Notes under the pieces: model-generated
The model's input: only the letters and a program-made list of their open reading frames with translations
The model's database searches: none
What the model was told of the DNA's origin: nothing
Shown: one piece after another, positions 16,336 to 25,505 of the stretch
Numbering within the stretch: the stretch's first letter is position 1
Layout: each line of letters starts with the position of its first letter
Origin: Pseudomonadota bacterium
Lineage (GTDB): Bacteria > Myxococcota_A > UBA796 > UBA9615
Assembly (NCBI GenBank): GCA_024229515.1
Contig: JAAESI010000325.1
Location: 27,597 to 91,596 of the forward strand
DNA length: 64,000 nt
Reading direction: 5' to 3'
Made by a program: the position numbers and the translations under genes

Positions 16336-16913
16336 AGTACCACCGCAACGTATTCCTTACCCTCGTCCCGATCCTGATCCTGCTGGACCAGTGGTCCAAG
16401 TGGCTGATCCGCAGCAAGCTGCCCTTGGAGCCCGGCAAGCGCCGGCCCAAGGTCGAGGTCATCGAGGACTTCTTCAACATCGTGCACGCCAAGAACCCGG
16501 GCGCCGCCTGGGGCCTCTTCGGCGACGCCGAGTACCGAATGGCCTTCTTCACGGTCGTCACGCTGTTGGCGTTCGTGCTGATCCTCGGCTACTTCCGGCA
16601 GCTGACGGTGCACGACCGGCTGCTCGCCGTGAGCCTCAGTTCGGTGTTCGCGGGTGCCGCGGGCAACTTCATCGACCGGCTGATGTTCCGCGAGGTGACG
16701 GACTTCCTGCAGTTCTATCTGCCGCGCGACAGCACGGTCGGCGCGTTCCTCATCGACAAGTTCAACACGTCGTATTGGCCGGCGTTCAACGTCGCCGACA
16801 TATGCATCAACGTGGGCGTCGGGCTGTTCATCTGGCACGTGCTGTTCATCGAGGGGAAGCGGCCCAGCGATCTGGCTGAGGCGGCTGCCGAGGCGGTCCC
16901 CGCCGAGGCGTGA
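16332..16913 (+). CDS. lspA: Lipoprotein signal peptidase (copy 2)
   Basis: A 193-aa paralogue of the preceding protein with four membrane segments and all LspA motifs: LLDQWSKWLIR, KNPGAAWGLF, FAGAAGNFIDR and FNVADICIN. It carries an extra loop (about residues 136-150) before the last helix that copy 1 lacks. Both copies keep the catalytic Asp pair, so both should be active. The copies are clearly related, but their sequences differ throughout, so the duplication is not recent. It starts with a four-base overlap with copy 1 and ends one base before lgt. Confidence 0.93.
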   Translation: MKYHRNVFLTLVPILILLDQWSKWLIRSKLPLEPGKRRPKVEVIEDFFNIVHAKNPGAAWGLFGDAEYRMAFFTVVTLLAFVLILGYFRQLTVHDRLLAVSLSSVFAGAAGNFIDRLMFREVTDFLQFYLPRDSTVGAFLIDKFNTSYWPAFNVADICINVGVGLFIWHVLFIEGKRPSDLAEAAAEAVPAEA

Positions 16914-16914
16914 C

Positions 16915-17733
16915 ATGAACCCCTGGCTGCTCCGCCTGGATCTGCCGGGGATCGGACCGGTGGCGGTCCAAAGCTACTTCTTCTTCCTCATCGTCGGCTG
17001 CGCGGTCGCGCTCGAAGTCGCGATCCGGGGAGCCCAGCGCAGCGGCGACGACCCCAAGGACGTCATTCGGATCTCGGTGCCCGCCATCGTCGCGGGGCTG
17101 ATCGGCGCGCGCCTGGGGCACTTCATCTTCGTCGCCCCCGACGCGCTGAAGGCGGACCCGCTGGCGTTCCTGCGGGTGTGGGAAGGCGGCATGGTCTTCT
17201 ACGGCGGCTTCCTCGGGGGCCTCGCTGTCGTCATCGCCGGGTGCCGCATCCACAAGCTGTCGCTGATCCGGTTCGGCGACGTGCTCGCGGGACCGGTGAT
17301 GGTGGGCCTGGCGTTCGGGCGGTTGGGGTGCCTGAGCAACGGCTGCTGCTACGGCCGGCCGATCGACTGGGGCACCGGGATCGAGTGGCCCTGGGGGGTC
17401 ACCTTCCTGCGCGGCGAAGTGCCCAGCGTGCTCCGCGGCATCCCCCTGCACCCCACCCAGGCGTACGCCGCGCTCAACGCGCTGGCGATCTACCTCGTGA
17501 TCCGTTGGATTCGAGGCCGGCAGCGGTTCGAGGGCGAGGCGATGGGGCTCGTGTTCGTCGCCTACGGCCTCAGCCGGTCCGTCATCGAGCTGTTCCGGTT
17601 GGACGTGCACAGGGCCTTCTGGTTCGAGGATCAGCTCGGCCAGGTGCTCTCGACATCGCAGGGGATCTCGATCCCGATCGTCGCGGTCGGCGTGTGGCTG
17701 CTGGTGCGGGGGAAGCGCCTCGGATCGATGTAG
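16915..17733 (+). CDS. lgt: Prolipoprotein diacylglyceryl transferase
   Basis: A 272-aa inner-membrane enzyme that moves diacylglycerol from phosphatidylglycerol to the lipobox Cys, the step before LspA. Family motifs: GGMVFYGGFLGG (about 86-97) and the signature region GRLGCLSNGCCYGRP (about 137-151), in the Cys-rich form common outside enterobacteria. Seven hydrophobic segments. Together with the two lspA genes it makes a lipoprotein maturation cluster, in keeping with the large number of lipoproteins encoded nearby. Confidence 0.92.
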   Translation: MNPWLLRLDLPGIGPVAVQSYFFFLIVGCAVALEVAIRGAQRSGDDPKDVIRISVPAIVAGLIGARLGHFIFVAPDALKADPLAFLRVWEGGMVFYGGFLGGLAVVIAGCRIHKLSLIRFGDVLAGPVMVGLAFGRLGCLSNGCCYGRPIDWGTGIEWPWGVTFLRGEVPSVLRGIPLHPTQAYAALNALAIYLVIRWIRGRQRFEGEAMGLVFVAYGLSRSVIELFRLDVHRAFWFEDQLGQVLSTSQGISIPIVAVGVWLLVRGKRLGSM

Positions 17734-17765
17734 GCTCCCGGGGCCATGCTTCCTGAGGAGGAGCC

Positions 17766-19904
17766 ATGACGACCCCAGAGCCCGATCTCGACGAACTCAT
17801 CGACCGGGCCAAGCCCAGTCTGCTCGTGTCCCTCGCCGCGGGCGTGATGGCGCTGCACGGCGTGCTCGCGATCGCCACCGGACTCCAGGGAGGGGTCGTG
17901 ACGATGGGTGGCTCGGGGTGGGTGACCTGGATCCCCCCGATCCTGCTCGGCGCGGCCGCCCTGAACATCGCGGGGGCCTACGCGATGGCCAAGTTCGTGC
18001 GCCGGGTCGGCTGGATGGCGCCGTTCGTGGCCGGCTTCCTGGCGTTGCTGTCGGGCGCCTGGTTCCTCATCGCCGCGTTCGGCCACGTGCTCTCCCCCGG
18101 CGCGCTCATCAACGCGATGTTCGCCCTCCCCTCTATCGCCCTGGTCCTCATCGCCCAGCCCAGCTGGCACCGCTGCGCCCAGGCCCGCAAGAAGCTCGCC
18201 GGTGAGCTCGGGGACGGCGCCGGCAGCGGCGGGGGCGGCGGCGGTCTGGTCGCCGTCGGAGTCACCCTCATCCTCGTCATCGGCGGGGGCGTGGCGGTGA
18301 TGCAGGGGCTGTCGGTGGGGGATCCGCTGACCCTCGGCATCGTGCGCCGCGGCAGCGTCGACGAAGCGGCCGACTTCTTCCTCGCCAGCGAGATCGCCAC
18401 CAACCTCGAGCGGGCCGGCCTGACGCTGGTGATCGTGCCCGACCCCATCCCCTCGGACGCGCCCCTGGAGGCCGCCCTGCGAGCCGCCCGGGAGGAACGG
18501 GCGGGGCATGCCTTGATCTTGGACCTGAGCTCGCAGCAGATGCGCGAGGGGCTCGTCCCGGGGAACCAGCTGTACCTCGTGACGATGTCGGCGGAGGTGG
18601 CGAGCACGCGCCCGGGGTCCGAGGCGGTCTCCTTCGCCGCGCTCGAGTACGCCTACGAGTCGACCTCCCCCAGCGCGGCCATCCGCCAGACCTCCGAGCA
18701 GTGGGCGACGGCGCTGAACCCGTGGACGCTGGATGCGCTGTTCGCGCAGGAGAGCTTCGCCCCGGTGCTGGCGTACGAGGTCTCCTCCGGCAAGCTCGGC
18801 CAGGCGCGGCAGCTGTCGCAGCTTCAGCGGGGGGTCGGGGCCCGACACGAGCAGGAGCAGGAGTGGGCCGCGTACTGCACCGACGAGGCCGCTCGGCTGG
18901 CGACGCTGGGGGAGACCGAACCGGGCGTCACCTGCCTGGAGGGCGCCTGCCGGGCGTGGTTCGCGGCGGGGGTCGCCGAGGACGGCCGGGTGGTCGTGCA
19001 GGAGTACACCCGCGAGCCGGTGTTCAAGATCCCGCCGTCGGTGAAGCCGGACTGGACCGAGCCCCCCGAGCGGCTCCTGCTGGTCGATCCCGAGGACCCG
19101 AGCACGATCAAGACGCTGTTCGAGGCCAACAACCTGTACGACCTCGCCAAGGTCGACGTGGACGGGCGGTTCGCCATCGTCGAGGCGTTCGGCGCGGACA
19201 GCATCGAGGGGCTCGTGCAGCTCGACCTGATCGACGACCGCGTCTCCAAGGTCGGCCTCCTGGCGCGCCGGCAGCGGACCCGCTGGTTCCAGCCCGGGAT
19301 CGGCGGCGGCCCCACCGCCGTCAACGTGCGGAACGTCGGCACCGGCCTGCTGTGGCCCGATCGCGGGGTCGACATCCCCAACCTGGATCGAGTGCGGTGG
19401 ACGCGCACCCCCGCCGGTCCACGGCTGCTGGGCCAGACCGGCCCGGAGGTTCGGCTCTACGACGAGGCCGGCACGCCCACGGGGCGGCTGGAGTTGGAGG
19501 GGCGGCTGAAGGCGGTGGAGCCGGACGGCGACTCGCTCCTCATCCTCGACGAGGCCCCCGGAGGGTGCCGCCTGATCGAGGCGGACGGACGCACCCTGCG
19601 TCGCAAGCGGGTCACCGCGATGCCGATCTGCCTCGGCGGGGCCCAGCGGCTGGACGACGGTCGGTGGGTCGGGGTCGCGCCGCTGAGCGCTGACGGCGAC
19701 GTGCCCGGCGACGACGAGGTCGTGCTCTGGGACCCCGCCGCCGAGATGCTCCTGCCGCTGACGGCCAACGGGCGGAACGAGGAGGTCGTGCACCCGACGC
19801 TGGACGGCAAGCGGGTCGTGTTCAACCGGCGGTTGAACGGCTGGCCCCAGCAGTTCGACACGAAGGTGTATCGGCGGCAGATCTGTTGGACCGACCTTCC
19901 CTGA
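17766..19904 (+). CDS. Membrane protein with C-terminal propeller-like domain, unknown
   Basis: A 712-aa protein. Four hydrophobic segments lie within residues about 18-135; then a Gly-rich linker (GAGSGGGGGG) and another helix (about 160-178). The next part (about 180-300) resembles a periplasmic sensing or binding domain, and the C-terminal 350 residues show repeated short beta-strand units ending in Asp/Gly turns, as in TolB/WD-like propellers. The ATG is preceded by GAGGAGGAG. It follows lgt by 32 bp and may share its transcript. I do not recognise a named family; sensing or surface scaffolding is possible. Confidence 0.7.
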   Translation: MTTPEPDLDELIDRAKPSLLVSLAAGVMALHGVLAIATGLQGGVVTMGGSGWVTWIPPILLGAAALNIAGAYAMAKFVRRVGWMAPFVAGFLALLSGAWFLIAAFGHVLSPGALINAMFALPSIALVLIAQPSWHRCAQARKKLAGELGDGAGSGGGGGGLVAVGVTLILVIGGGVAVMQGLSVGDPLTLGIVRRGSVDEAADFFLASEIATNLERAGLTLVIVPDPIPSDAPLEAALRAAREERAGHALILDLSSQQMREGLVPGNQLYLVTMSAEVASTRPGSEAVSFAALEYAYESTSPSAAIRQTSEQWATALNPWTLDALFAQESFAPVLAYEVSSGKLGQARQLSQLQRGVGARHEQEQEWAAYCTDEAARLATLGETEPGVTCLEGACRAWFAAGVAEDGRVVVQEYTREPVFKIPPSVKPDWTEPPERLLLVDPEDPSTIKTLFEANNLYDLAKVDVDGRFAIVEAFGADSIEGLVQLDLIDDRVSKVGLLARRQRTRWFQPGIGGGPTAVNVRNVGTGLLWPDRGVDIPNLDRVRWTRTPAGPRLLGQTGPEVRLYDEAGTPTGRLELEGRLKAVEPDGDSLLILDEAPGGCRLIEADGRTLRRKRVTAMPICLGGAQRLDDGRWVGVAPLSADGDVPGDDEVVLWDPAAEMLLPLTANGRNEEVVHPTLDGKRVVFNRRLNGWPQQFDTKVYRRQICWTDLP

Positions 19905-20922
19905 GGGGTCCCGGGCGGGGCGTCGCGGCGCTGGCCCTGCTGGCGCTGGCGTGTTCGCGTCCGGCGGATCCCCCGGCTCCCGAGCCACCACCGGTGCAGC
20001 CGGGGGTCCGGTTCGTCGAGCGGGTCTCCATCGCGGCCCAGTGGGAGTGCGATGGGCTGGTCGACTGCGCCGCCCCGTACGACCGCATGCTGCCTACCCT
20101 GGGCCGGGAGCCCCGCGACCGCGACGTGCTGTGGCAGGAGTTCCAGCGGGTCATCGACGGGCCGATCGAGCCCCGGACTCCGACCGGTCCCGCACAGCTG
20201 AGGGAGGCGATCCACACCGCCACCGGGGCCGACATCGCCCTCGCCAGGACCGCCTCCACCGAGGTCCGCGGACCGAGCGCCGACGGGTCGAACACGCCGA
20301 GTGGACCGACATCAACCTGCTGTTCGAGGAGCCGCTGCTGGGGGCGTGGGACGCGTTCTACCGGGTGCCCTACGGCGACGGCCCCTTCCCCGCCGCCATC
20401 GGCTTGCACGGCCACGGCGACAGCCCCGAGTGGATGATGGAGCGGCCAGGGGCGATGGAGCTGACGCGGCGCGGGTTCGCCGTGGTCGTACCGCGGCTGC
20501 TGCTGTTCAAGGACCGCGACAGCGAGTCCCGCATCGCCTGGGAGTTCCTCGCCGCCGGCACCAGCGTGATGGCGACGAGGCTGGCCGAAGGGGTGCTGAT
20601 CCAGAAGTGGCTGCGCCAGCGGTCGGAGGTCGACCCGGCGCGCGTCGGCCTCGGGACCCACTCCGGCGGGGGAGGCAGCGGCGCGCTCCTGCCGTGGATC
20701 GCCGAGGGGTTCGACTTCCTCCTGATGGACCTGGAGACGGACTACGACTCGTGGAATCCGGAGTTCGATCGAATCGCGGAGGAGACGGTTCCGGCGCTGA
20801 CGCCCTGGCGCGAGGCGATTCACGACCCCGCGACCTACCCGGCGCTCCGGGTGCTGTACGACAGCGACGCGCACGAGGCCGCCGCCGAGGTGGAGGTCAT
20901 CACCGTGCGGTGGACCGACTGA
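19886..20922 (+). pseudogene. Alpha/beta-hydrolase-type lipoprotein, frameshifted
   Basis: A TTG at 19886 (overlapping the previous gene by 19 bases) gives a lipoprotein signal with lipobox LALAC. The first frame runs well to about 20285; the second continues as a dienelactone-hydrolase-like region (PAAIGLHGHGDSPEWM, then GLGTHSGGGGSGALLPW with the nucleophile Ser elbow GTHSGGG, and VLYDSDAHEAA with a candidate His). One extra G in the GGG at 20285-20287 joins both into a 345-aa protein reading ADG-VEHAEWTD. Either consensus error or a recent mutation. The role would be an exported esterase or peptidase-like hydrolase. Confidence 0.7.
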
Positions 20923-20926
20923 CGGG

Positions 20927-22063
20927 TCACCAGCCCGGCCTTAGCCGGCCCCGCTTCTTCCGCTTCCGTTCCCACTCCCGATCGTCGATCAGGCGAGGCT
21001 CGTCGGACTCCTCCGGCTCGGGCTTCGGCTTCGGCTTCGGCTTCTTGGTCCGCTTCCGCTTCCGCTTCCTCCGCTTCGGCGGTTTGACCTCCTCGCAGGG
21101 GAGCTGAACCACCCTCGGCGGCGCCTCCAGGCCGGCCTGCCACCAGGCATCCACCTCCTGGACCGACCACCTCCGCAGCTCCTTCCACCCGACCCCGTCG
21201 CGGTGCGACGCCACCATCGACCAACCGTCGGTGCAGATCCGGTGCTCCCCGTGGCGGCCCGTCCAGTACATCGGGATGTGGCGGGTCAGGTAGCGCGCCC
21301 GCACCGAGGCGGTCGGGAAGCCCCACCGGTTGTCCTCACCGATCCCGGCGATCGCCGCCATCGGGTCGACCGCGTCCACGAACGGCTGCGTGCTGCTGGT
21401 GCGGCTCCCGTGGTGGGGGACCTTCATCACCGTCGAACGCAGCGGCTCCACCAGCAGCCCCTGCTCGCCCTCCGCCTCCAGGTCGCCCGTCATCAGGAAC
21501 GAGACCCGGCCCAGCGCCAGCCGGAGCACGATCGAGCGGTCGTTGGGGTGCTTGGGCGGGTCCCCGCCCGGGCTCGGGTGCAGCACCCGGAGCTCGCCCG
21601 GAGCGGCGACGGTGGGCACGTCGCCGGCTTCGATCTGCTTCACCGGCACCCCCCGACGCTCGGCCGCGGTCACCAACCGGCGCATCCGCCCCGTCATGCG
21701 CCGGTGCCCCGGGATCCAGAGCTCGCCGACCGACAGCTCCTCGACCACCGCCACCAGACCCTCGGTGTGATCGGCGTCTCCGTGAGTCGCGAGCACGAGG
21801 TCGAGGTGCTCGATCGCCTCGGCTCGCAAAGCCGGCAGCAGCCGGGACTGCCCGACGTCCCACAGCCCCATCGGGTCCCCGCCCCCGTCGATCAGCCAGC
21901 GCTGGCCGTCGGGCCAGGTGACCAGCCACGCGTCCCCCTGCCCCACGTCCAGGCCGCGCACGCACAGCGTCGTGGGGGCGAACCCAGGATCCGGAGCCCG
22001 CGCCAACCCCAGCAGCAGGCCTGCCGCGAGCGCCGCGCACACGACCGCCGCGAGCTTCCTCAT
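20927..22063 (-). CDS. comEC: ComEC C-terminal part: metallo-beta-lactamase-fold hydrolase with basic tail
   Basis: A 378-aa protein: one membrane helix (about 4-22), then a metallo-beta-lactamase domain starting GLDVGQGDAW with the metal ligands THGDADH (His94, Asp96, Asp98, His99), later LMTGDLEAEGE and KVPHHGSRTSS. This is the domain that forms the C-terminal part of ComEC, the DNA uptake channel of natural transformation, where it is thought to degrade the incoming second strand. It ends with a Lys/Arg-rich tail (about 325-378). The ATG overlaps the stop of the preceding comEC part (ATGA) and has GGAGG just upstream. One extra C in the C7 run (plus strand 22073-22079) would fuse both into one ComEC. 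Confidence 0.85.
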   Translation of the reverse strand: MRKLAAVVCAALAAGLLLGLARAPDPGFAPTTLCVRGLDVGQGDAWLVTWPDGQRWLIDGGGDPMGLWDVGQSRLLPALRAEAIEHLDLVLATHGDADHTEGLVAVVEELSVGELWIPGHRRMTGRMRRLVTAAERRGVPVKQIEAGDVPTVAAPGELRVLHPSPGGDPPKHPNDRSIVLRLALGRVSFLMTGDLEAEGEQGLLVEPLRSTVMKVPHHGSRTSSTQPFVDAVDPMAAIAGIGEDNRWGFPTASVRARYLTRHIPMYWTGRHGEHRICTDGWSMVASHRDGVGWKELRRWSVQEVDAWWQAGLEAPPRVVQLPCEEVKPPKRRKRKRKRTKKPKPKPKPEPEESDEPRLIDDREWERKRKKRGRLRPGW

Positions 22064-23583
22064 CGCTCCTCCGGGGGGGCCCACGCCAGCAGCACCGCGC
22101 CGGCCGCGAGGTAGGCCCCCGCCACCGTCGACGGCCCGGGGCGCCACGCGATCATCGGCGACAGCTCCGGGCGGGCGAGCACGTCGACGAGGGCGAGGCC
22201 CAGCTCCGCGATCCCTGCCGCCAGCCGAACGAACGGCACCCCCAGGCTCGGCTCGATCACCGCCAAAGCAGCTCCGAACAGCAGCACCGGCACCGTCGCC
22301 GCGCCAAGCACGGGCACGACCACCGGGTTGGCCCACACCCCCGCCGCCGGCACCGATCCCCACACTCGGCCGATCAGCGGGGCGGTCGCGGCGGTCGCGA
22401 CCGTGGACGCCACCAAGGCCTGCAGCACGCGGCGCACGTACCAGCCGCCGCGGCCGCCGCCCGAACCGATGCCGGGGACGAACCAGATCAGGCCGGCGAC
22501 CGACGCCACCGACAGCTGGAAGCCCAGCTGCCCCACCGACGGGGGGTCGGTCCACCCCACCACGATCACCGCCGCCGCCAGCGCGTTGCCGGACGAGGGG
22601 GCGCGGTCGGCGAGCGAGGCGGCGCAGACGCAGGCCAGCATCACCAGCGCGCGGCGGGCCGAGATCGGCGCCCCCGCGAGGACCACGTACGCGGCCGCGC
22701 CCGCCAGCGCGAGCACCGCCGCGGCCCGATCGGGGTGCCCCTCCAGCTTCCACCGCAGCGGCCACGGGCCCCGCCGCAGCAGCGGACGGAGGCCTGCCAG
22801 CAGCGCCGCGTAGAAGCAGCCCACGTGCAGCCCTGAGATCGCCACCAGGTGCGCGGTCCCGGTCCGGGCGAAGGCCTGGCGGAGCCGCGGACCGACACCC
22901 CGACGATCACCCAACGCGAGCGCCCGCAGCAGCCCCCGCGTCCGCGGGGTCGCGCCCCGCTCGACGGCCGTCCCGACCCGCGTTCGAGCCCCCTCCAGGG
23001 CCAGATCCCCGCGGTCCCGCCAGCCCGCCGACGCCGGCCCCGCGAGCACCGGCGGACCGGCCCCTCCGGGGAGAACGCACGCATGTCCCGGTTTCCACAC
23101 CGACAGCACGCGCCGCCCGCGCCGCCCGACCCGCAGCCGACCCCGCAGCAGGAGCACGTCCCCCCGCCGGACCGGACCCGCCGTCCACCCGGCGGCCCGC
23201 ACCTCCGCTCGGAGCCGCCCCGTCCACGCCCCCGTCTCACCGCCCGAAGACGACATCACCTCGACCACGAGGCGGTCGACGGGGGCATCGGCGGCGCGCA
23301 CCACGCGCACGGTCCACCACCGGCCGTCGGGGGTTGGCTCGGGCGCCCCCGCGACCCCTCGGCCCGCGCCCAGCGCGACCACGGCCAACCCCAGCAGGAG
23401 CGAGCGGCGGGCCCCCGTGCACGCCGCTGCGCCCAGGCCCGCGAGGGCGGCGACGCCGAGCCAGGGAGTGGCTCCCCCGCCGAGCACCGGCCCCACCGCG
23501 AGGCCCGCCGCGAGCGCGGCTGCCGCGGGCACCAGGGGCGCTTGTTCGAAGTCGACAACGGACACGCGCGTACGCCGAAGCAT
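22060..23583 (-). CDS. comEC: ComEC N-terminal part: competence channel
   Basis: A 507-aa polytopic membrane protein with the ComEC/Rec2 competence domain: GTAHLVAISGLHVG, PISARRALVM and LGFQLSVASVAGLIWF are family signatures. An N-terminal OB-like DUF4131 region (about 55-160) precedes it. In most bacteria the channel and the metallo-hydrolase domain are on one chain (about 750-850 aa); here the stop lies right before the hydrolase gene. The whole is the inner-membrane DNA transporter of natural transformation. It is last in a long minus-strand operon behind tatD. Confidence 0.88.
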   Translation of the reverse strand: MLRRTRVSVVDFEQAPLVPAAAALAAGLAVGPVLGGGATPWLGVAALAGLGAAACTGARRSLLLGLAVVALGAGRGVAGAPEPTPDGRWWTVRVVRAADAPVDRLVVEVMSSSGGETGAWTGRLRAEVRAAGWTAGPVRRGDVLLLRGRLRVGRRGRRVLSVWKPGHACVLPGGAGPPVLAGPASAGWRDRGDLALEGARTRVGTAVERGATPRTRGLLRALALGDRRGVGPRLRQAFARTGTAHLVAISGLHVGCFYAALLAGLRPLLRRGPWPLRWKLEGHPDRAAAVLALAGAAAYVVLAGAPISARRALVMLACVCAASLADRAPSSGNALAAAVIVVGWTDPPSVGQLGFQLSVASVAGLIWFVPGIGSGGGRGGWYVRRVLQALVASTVATAATAPLIGRVWGSVPAAGVWANPVVVPVLGAATVPVLLFGAALAVIEPSLGVPFVRLAAGIAELGLALVDVLARPELSPMIAWRPGPSTVAGAYLAAGAVLLAWAPPEER

Positions 23584-23638
23584 AGGCCGTGCCAGTCCCC
23601 AACCCTTTGAAATCAGGAGGTTCCTATGTTGATGCGCC

Positions 23639-23686
23639 CGGGATCGTCCGTCCGGGATCGTCCGGGATCGTCCGGGATCGTCCGGG
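23639..23686. repeat. 10-bp tandem repeat
   Basis: The unit TCCGGGATCG is repeated about four times directly after the tatD stop codon and before comEC. The unit contains the near-palindrome CCGGGATCG; possible roles are a terminator-like structure or a slippage site. Confidence 0.7.
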
Positions 23687-24496
23687 CTAGGGATCCTCGC
23701 GGAACAGCCGCCGGTAGTTGTCCTCGAACTGCTCCGTCACCGCCTCGATCGGCTCGCCCCACAGCTCCGAACTCAGCTCCGCGGTGACCTTCACGGACGC
23801 GGGCTCGTTCGTGGGGAGGGCGTCCCGATCGGGGCTGAGGTAGGGGCAGTCGGTCTCCAGCAGCAGCTGGCTGCGAGGCGCCTTGCGGAGCATCGCCTGG
23901 AAGCTCTCGGCCTTGCGGGCGTGCGCGGGGATCGACAGGAAGTACCCCGCCTGGGCGATCCGCACGGCCAGCTTCACGCGGCTCCCGAAGCAGTGAAAGT
24001 CGGCCCGCTCGACCCCCATCTCCTGGAGGACCTCGAAGGCCCGCCGCTCCCGCTTACGGGTGTGGATGATGATCGGCTTGTCGGCGTCCAACGCGAGCTG
24101 CACGAACATGCGGAAAACCTGCTCCTGACGCTCCCAGAAGGCCTCGGGGACCCAGTGACCGTCCAGGCCGATCTCCCCCACCGCGATGGCTTCATCGGCG
24201 TGATCGCGGATCCACGAGGCTGCCTCCTCCGCCGTCGCCGCGCTCGCGGTACGCGGGTACTCGACGCCCGCCGCGAGCATCTCCGGGAGCACCGCATCGA
24301 CCGGGTACAGCCCGTACGCGGGGCGCACCAGATCGACGTCGGACGCCAGGGCCTGCACCGCCTCGTTGTCTTCCTGGTTCAGGCCGTTGGAGATCACCGA
24401 CGTCAGCCCCGCGGCCCGGGCACGCTCGATGGCGCCGTCGATTCGGGGGACCAGCTTGGGGTGCGTCAGGTGCGCGTGAACGTCGAACAGGCCCAC
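23687..24496 (-). CDS. tatD: TatD-family metal-dependent deoxyribonuclease/hydrolase
   Basis: A 269-aa TIM-barrel hydrolase with the family's metal ligands: DVHAHL (His7, His9), GEIGLDGHW, PIIIHTRK, DFHCFGS and ETDCPYLSP. TatD proteins act as Mg2+-dependent 3'-5' exonucleases or related hydrolases. Its position just upstream of comEC would suit DNA turnover after uptake, but tatD has many neighbours in other genomes. Starts 5 bp after the App1-like gene. Confidence 0.88.
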   Translation of the reverse strand: MGLFDVHAHLTHPKLVPRIDGAIERARAAGLTSVISNGLNQEDNEAVQALASDVDLVRPAYGLYPVDAVLPEMLAAGVEYPRTASAATAEEAASWIRDHADEAIAVGEIGLDGHWVPEAFWERQEQVFRMFVQLALDADKPIIIHTRKRERRAFEVLQEMGVERADFHCFGSRVKLAVRIAQAGYFLSIPAHARKAESFQAMLRKAPRSQLLLETDCPYLSPDRDALPTNEPASVKVTAELSSELWGEPIEAVTEQFEDNYRRLFREDP

Positions 24497-24500
24497 GGGC

Positions 24501-25505
24501 TCAGTGCTTCTTCATGTGCTCGAGGATGGCGAAGTAGTCCATCTCCGGCGGCTTCGGGGGGTCGTACCGCCGCTCGTCCGCGAGATCGACGAACCGCTGC
24601 ACGCAGGCCCACACCACCTCCCGGGTCTGCGGCGGGGTGTCCTCCTCGTCCTGCACCGCCATGCCCAGTTCCTGCATCGCGTGGGCGGGCAGGTGGCCGC
24701 GCCGGACGACGTCCTGGAACAGGTTGGCGAGCTCTTCGGGGGTGTGCTGATCCGCCTCCAGGAAGGCCTGCGTCACCGTGATCACCGAGCGCGCATCCAG
24801 GTGCCCGTCGGCGAACAGCACGAGCGCGGCCTGGAAGTAGTTGAACACCGGCACGACCCGGCTCCCGAACGGCCCGAAGAAGGCCGGCGGGGTGCTCTTG
24901 TCGAGCATGATGAAGACGCGCTCGACCGCGTCGCTGCGGGCGAACTCCAGCGTGCGGAGGCTGCGGTGGCAGGCCTCGATGGCGTCGGCGTAGGCGCCCA
25001 CCGCCTTCATCACGCGGACCATCTCCTGGTCGTCGACCCGCCCCGCCACGATGTCGGCGTACAGGGAGTAGATGAACGCATCCGCCTCGGCGTCGTCGCC
25101 GAACAGCGTCTCCTTCACCTCCTGCGAGATCTTCGTCCGCGAGCGGAGCAGCAGCGGCAGCTTGTATCCGACCTGATCCCGGATGGCCCGGAAGCGGCCG
25201 CGCCGGATGTTCTTCCACTGCGGCTTGAGGTGGAACTCGTGCCACGTGATGCCATCCAGGGCGAGCTTCTCCTCCAACACCTTCCGCATCTGGGTGGGCG
25301 ATCCGGAGACGATGGTTACGCGGGCGGGGGAGAAGCCGGCGGTCTCGCTGCTGAGCTCCCGCAGGAGCGCCGCCGCGCCGGGCACGTTGACCTTCTCCTC
25401 CGCCGATTCGAAGGCGATCTTCACCATCCGGCTGAGCTTCTCGAACCGGGTGTCCAGGTACGTCTTGTCCAGGTCCCAGCGGTAGACGTGGCCCCACTCG
25501 CTCAT
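24501..25505 (-). CDS. HAD-like phosphatase, App1/DUF2183-like
   Basis: A 334-aa protein. WDLDKTYLDT (about residues 10-19) looks like HAD motif I, VSGSPTQM (about 67-74) like motif II, and FGDDAEADAFIY with a following AGRV resembles the motif IV segment of App1/DUF2183 phosphatidate phosphatases, which remove the phosphate from phosphatidic acid. The ATG at 25505 overlaps the plsX stop (ATGA), so a lipid role beside the first enzyme of phosphatidic acid synthesis is plausible. The longer open frame upstream only shadows plsX. Confidence 0.7.
   Translation of the reverse strand: MSEWGHVYRWDLDKTYLDTRFEKLSRMVKIAFESAEEKVNVPGAAALLRELSSETAGFSPARVTIVSGSPTQMRKVLEEKLALDGITWHEFHLKPQWKNIRRGRFRAIRDQVGYKLPLLLRSRTKISQEVKETLFGDDAEADAFIYSLYADIVAGRVDDQEMVRVMKAVGAYADAIEACHRSLRTLEFARSDAVERVFIMLDKSTPPAFFGPFGSRVVPVFNYFQAALVLFADGHLDARSVITVTQAFLEADQHTPEELANLFQDVVRRGHLPAHAMQELGMAVQDEEDTPPQTREVVWACVQRFVDLADERRYDPPKPPEMDYFAILEHMKKH

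Noticed and set aside
23626..23784. Plus-strand ATG with a perfect AGGAGG five bases upstream, about 52 codons
   Set aside because: The frame is repeat-derived (RPGSS, RDRPGSS) and antisense to tatD with no domain; the ribosome-site match is likely chance. Worth remembering only if transcripts are found.
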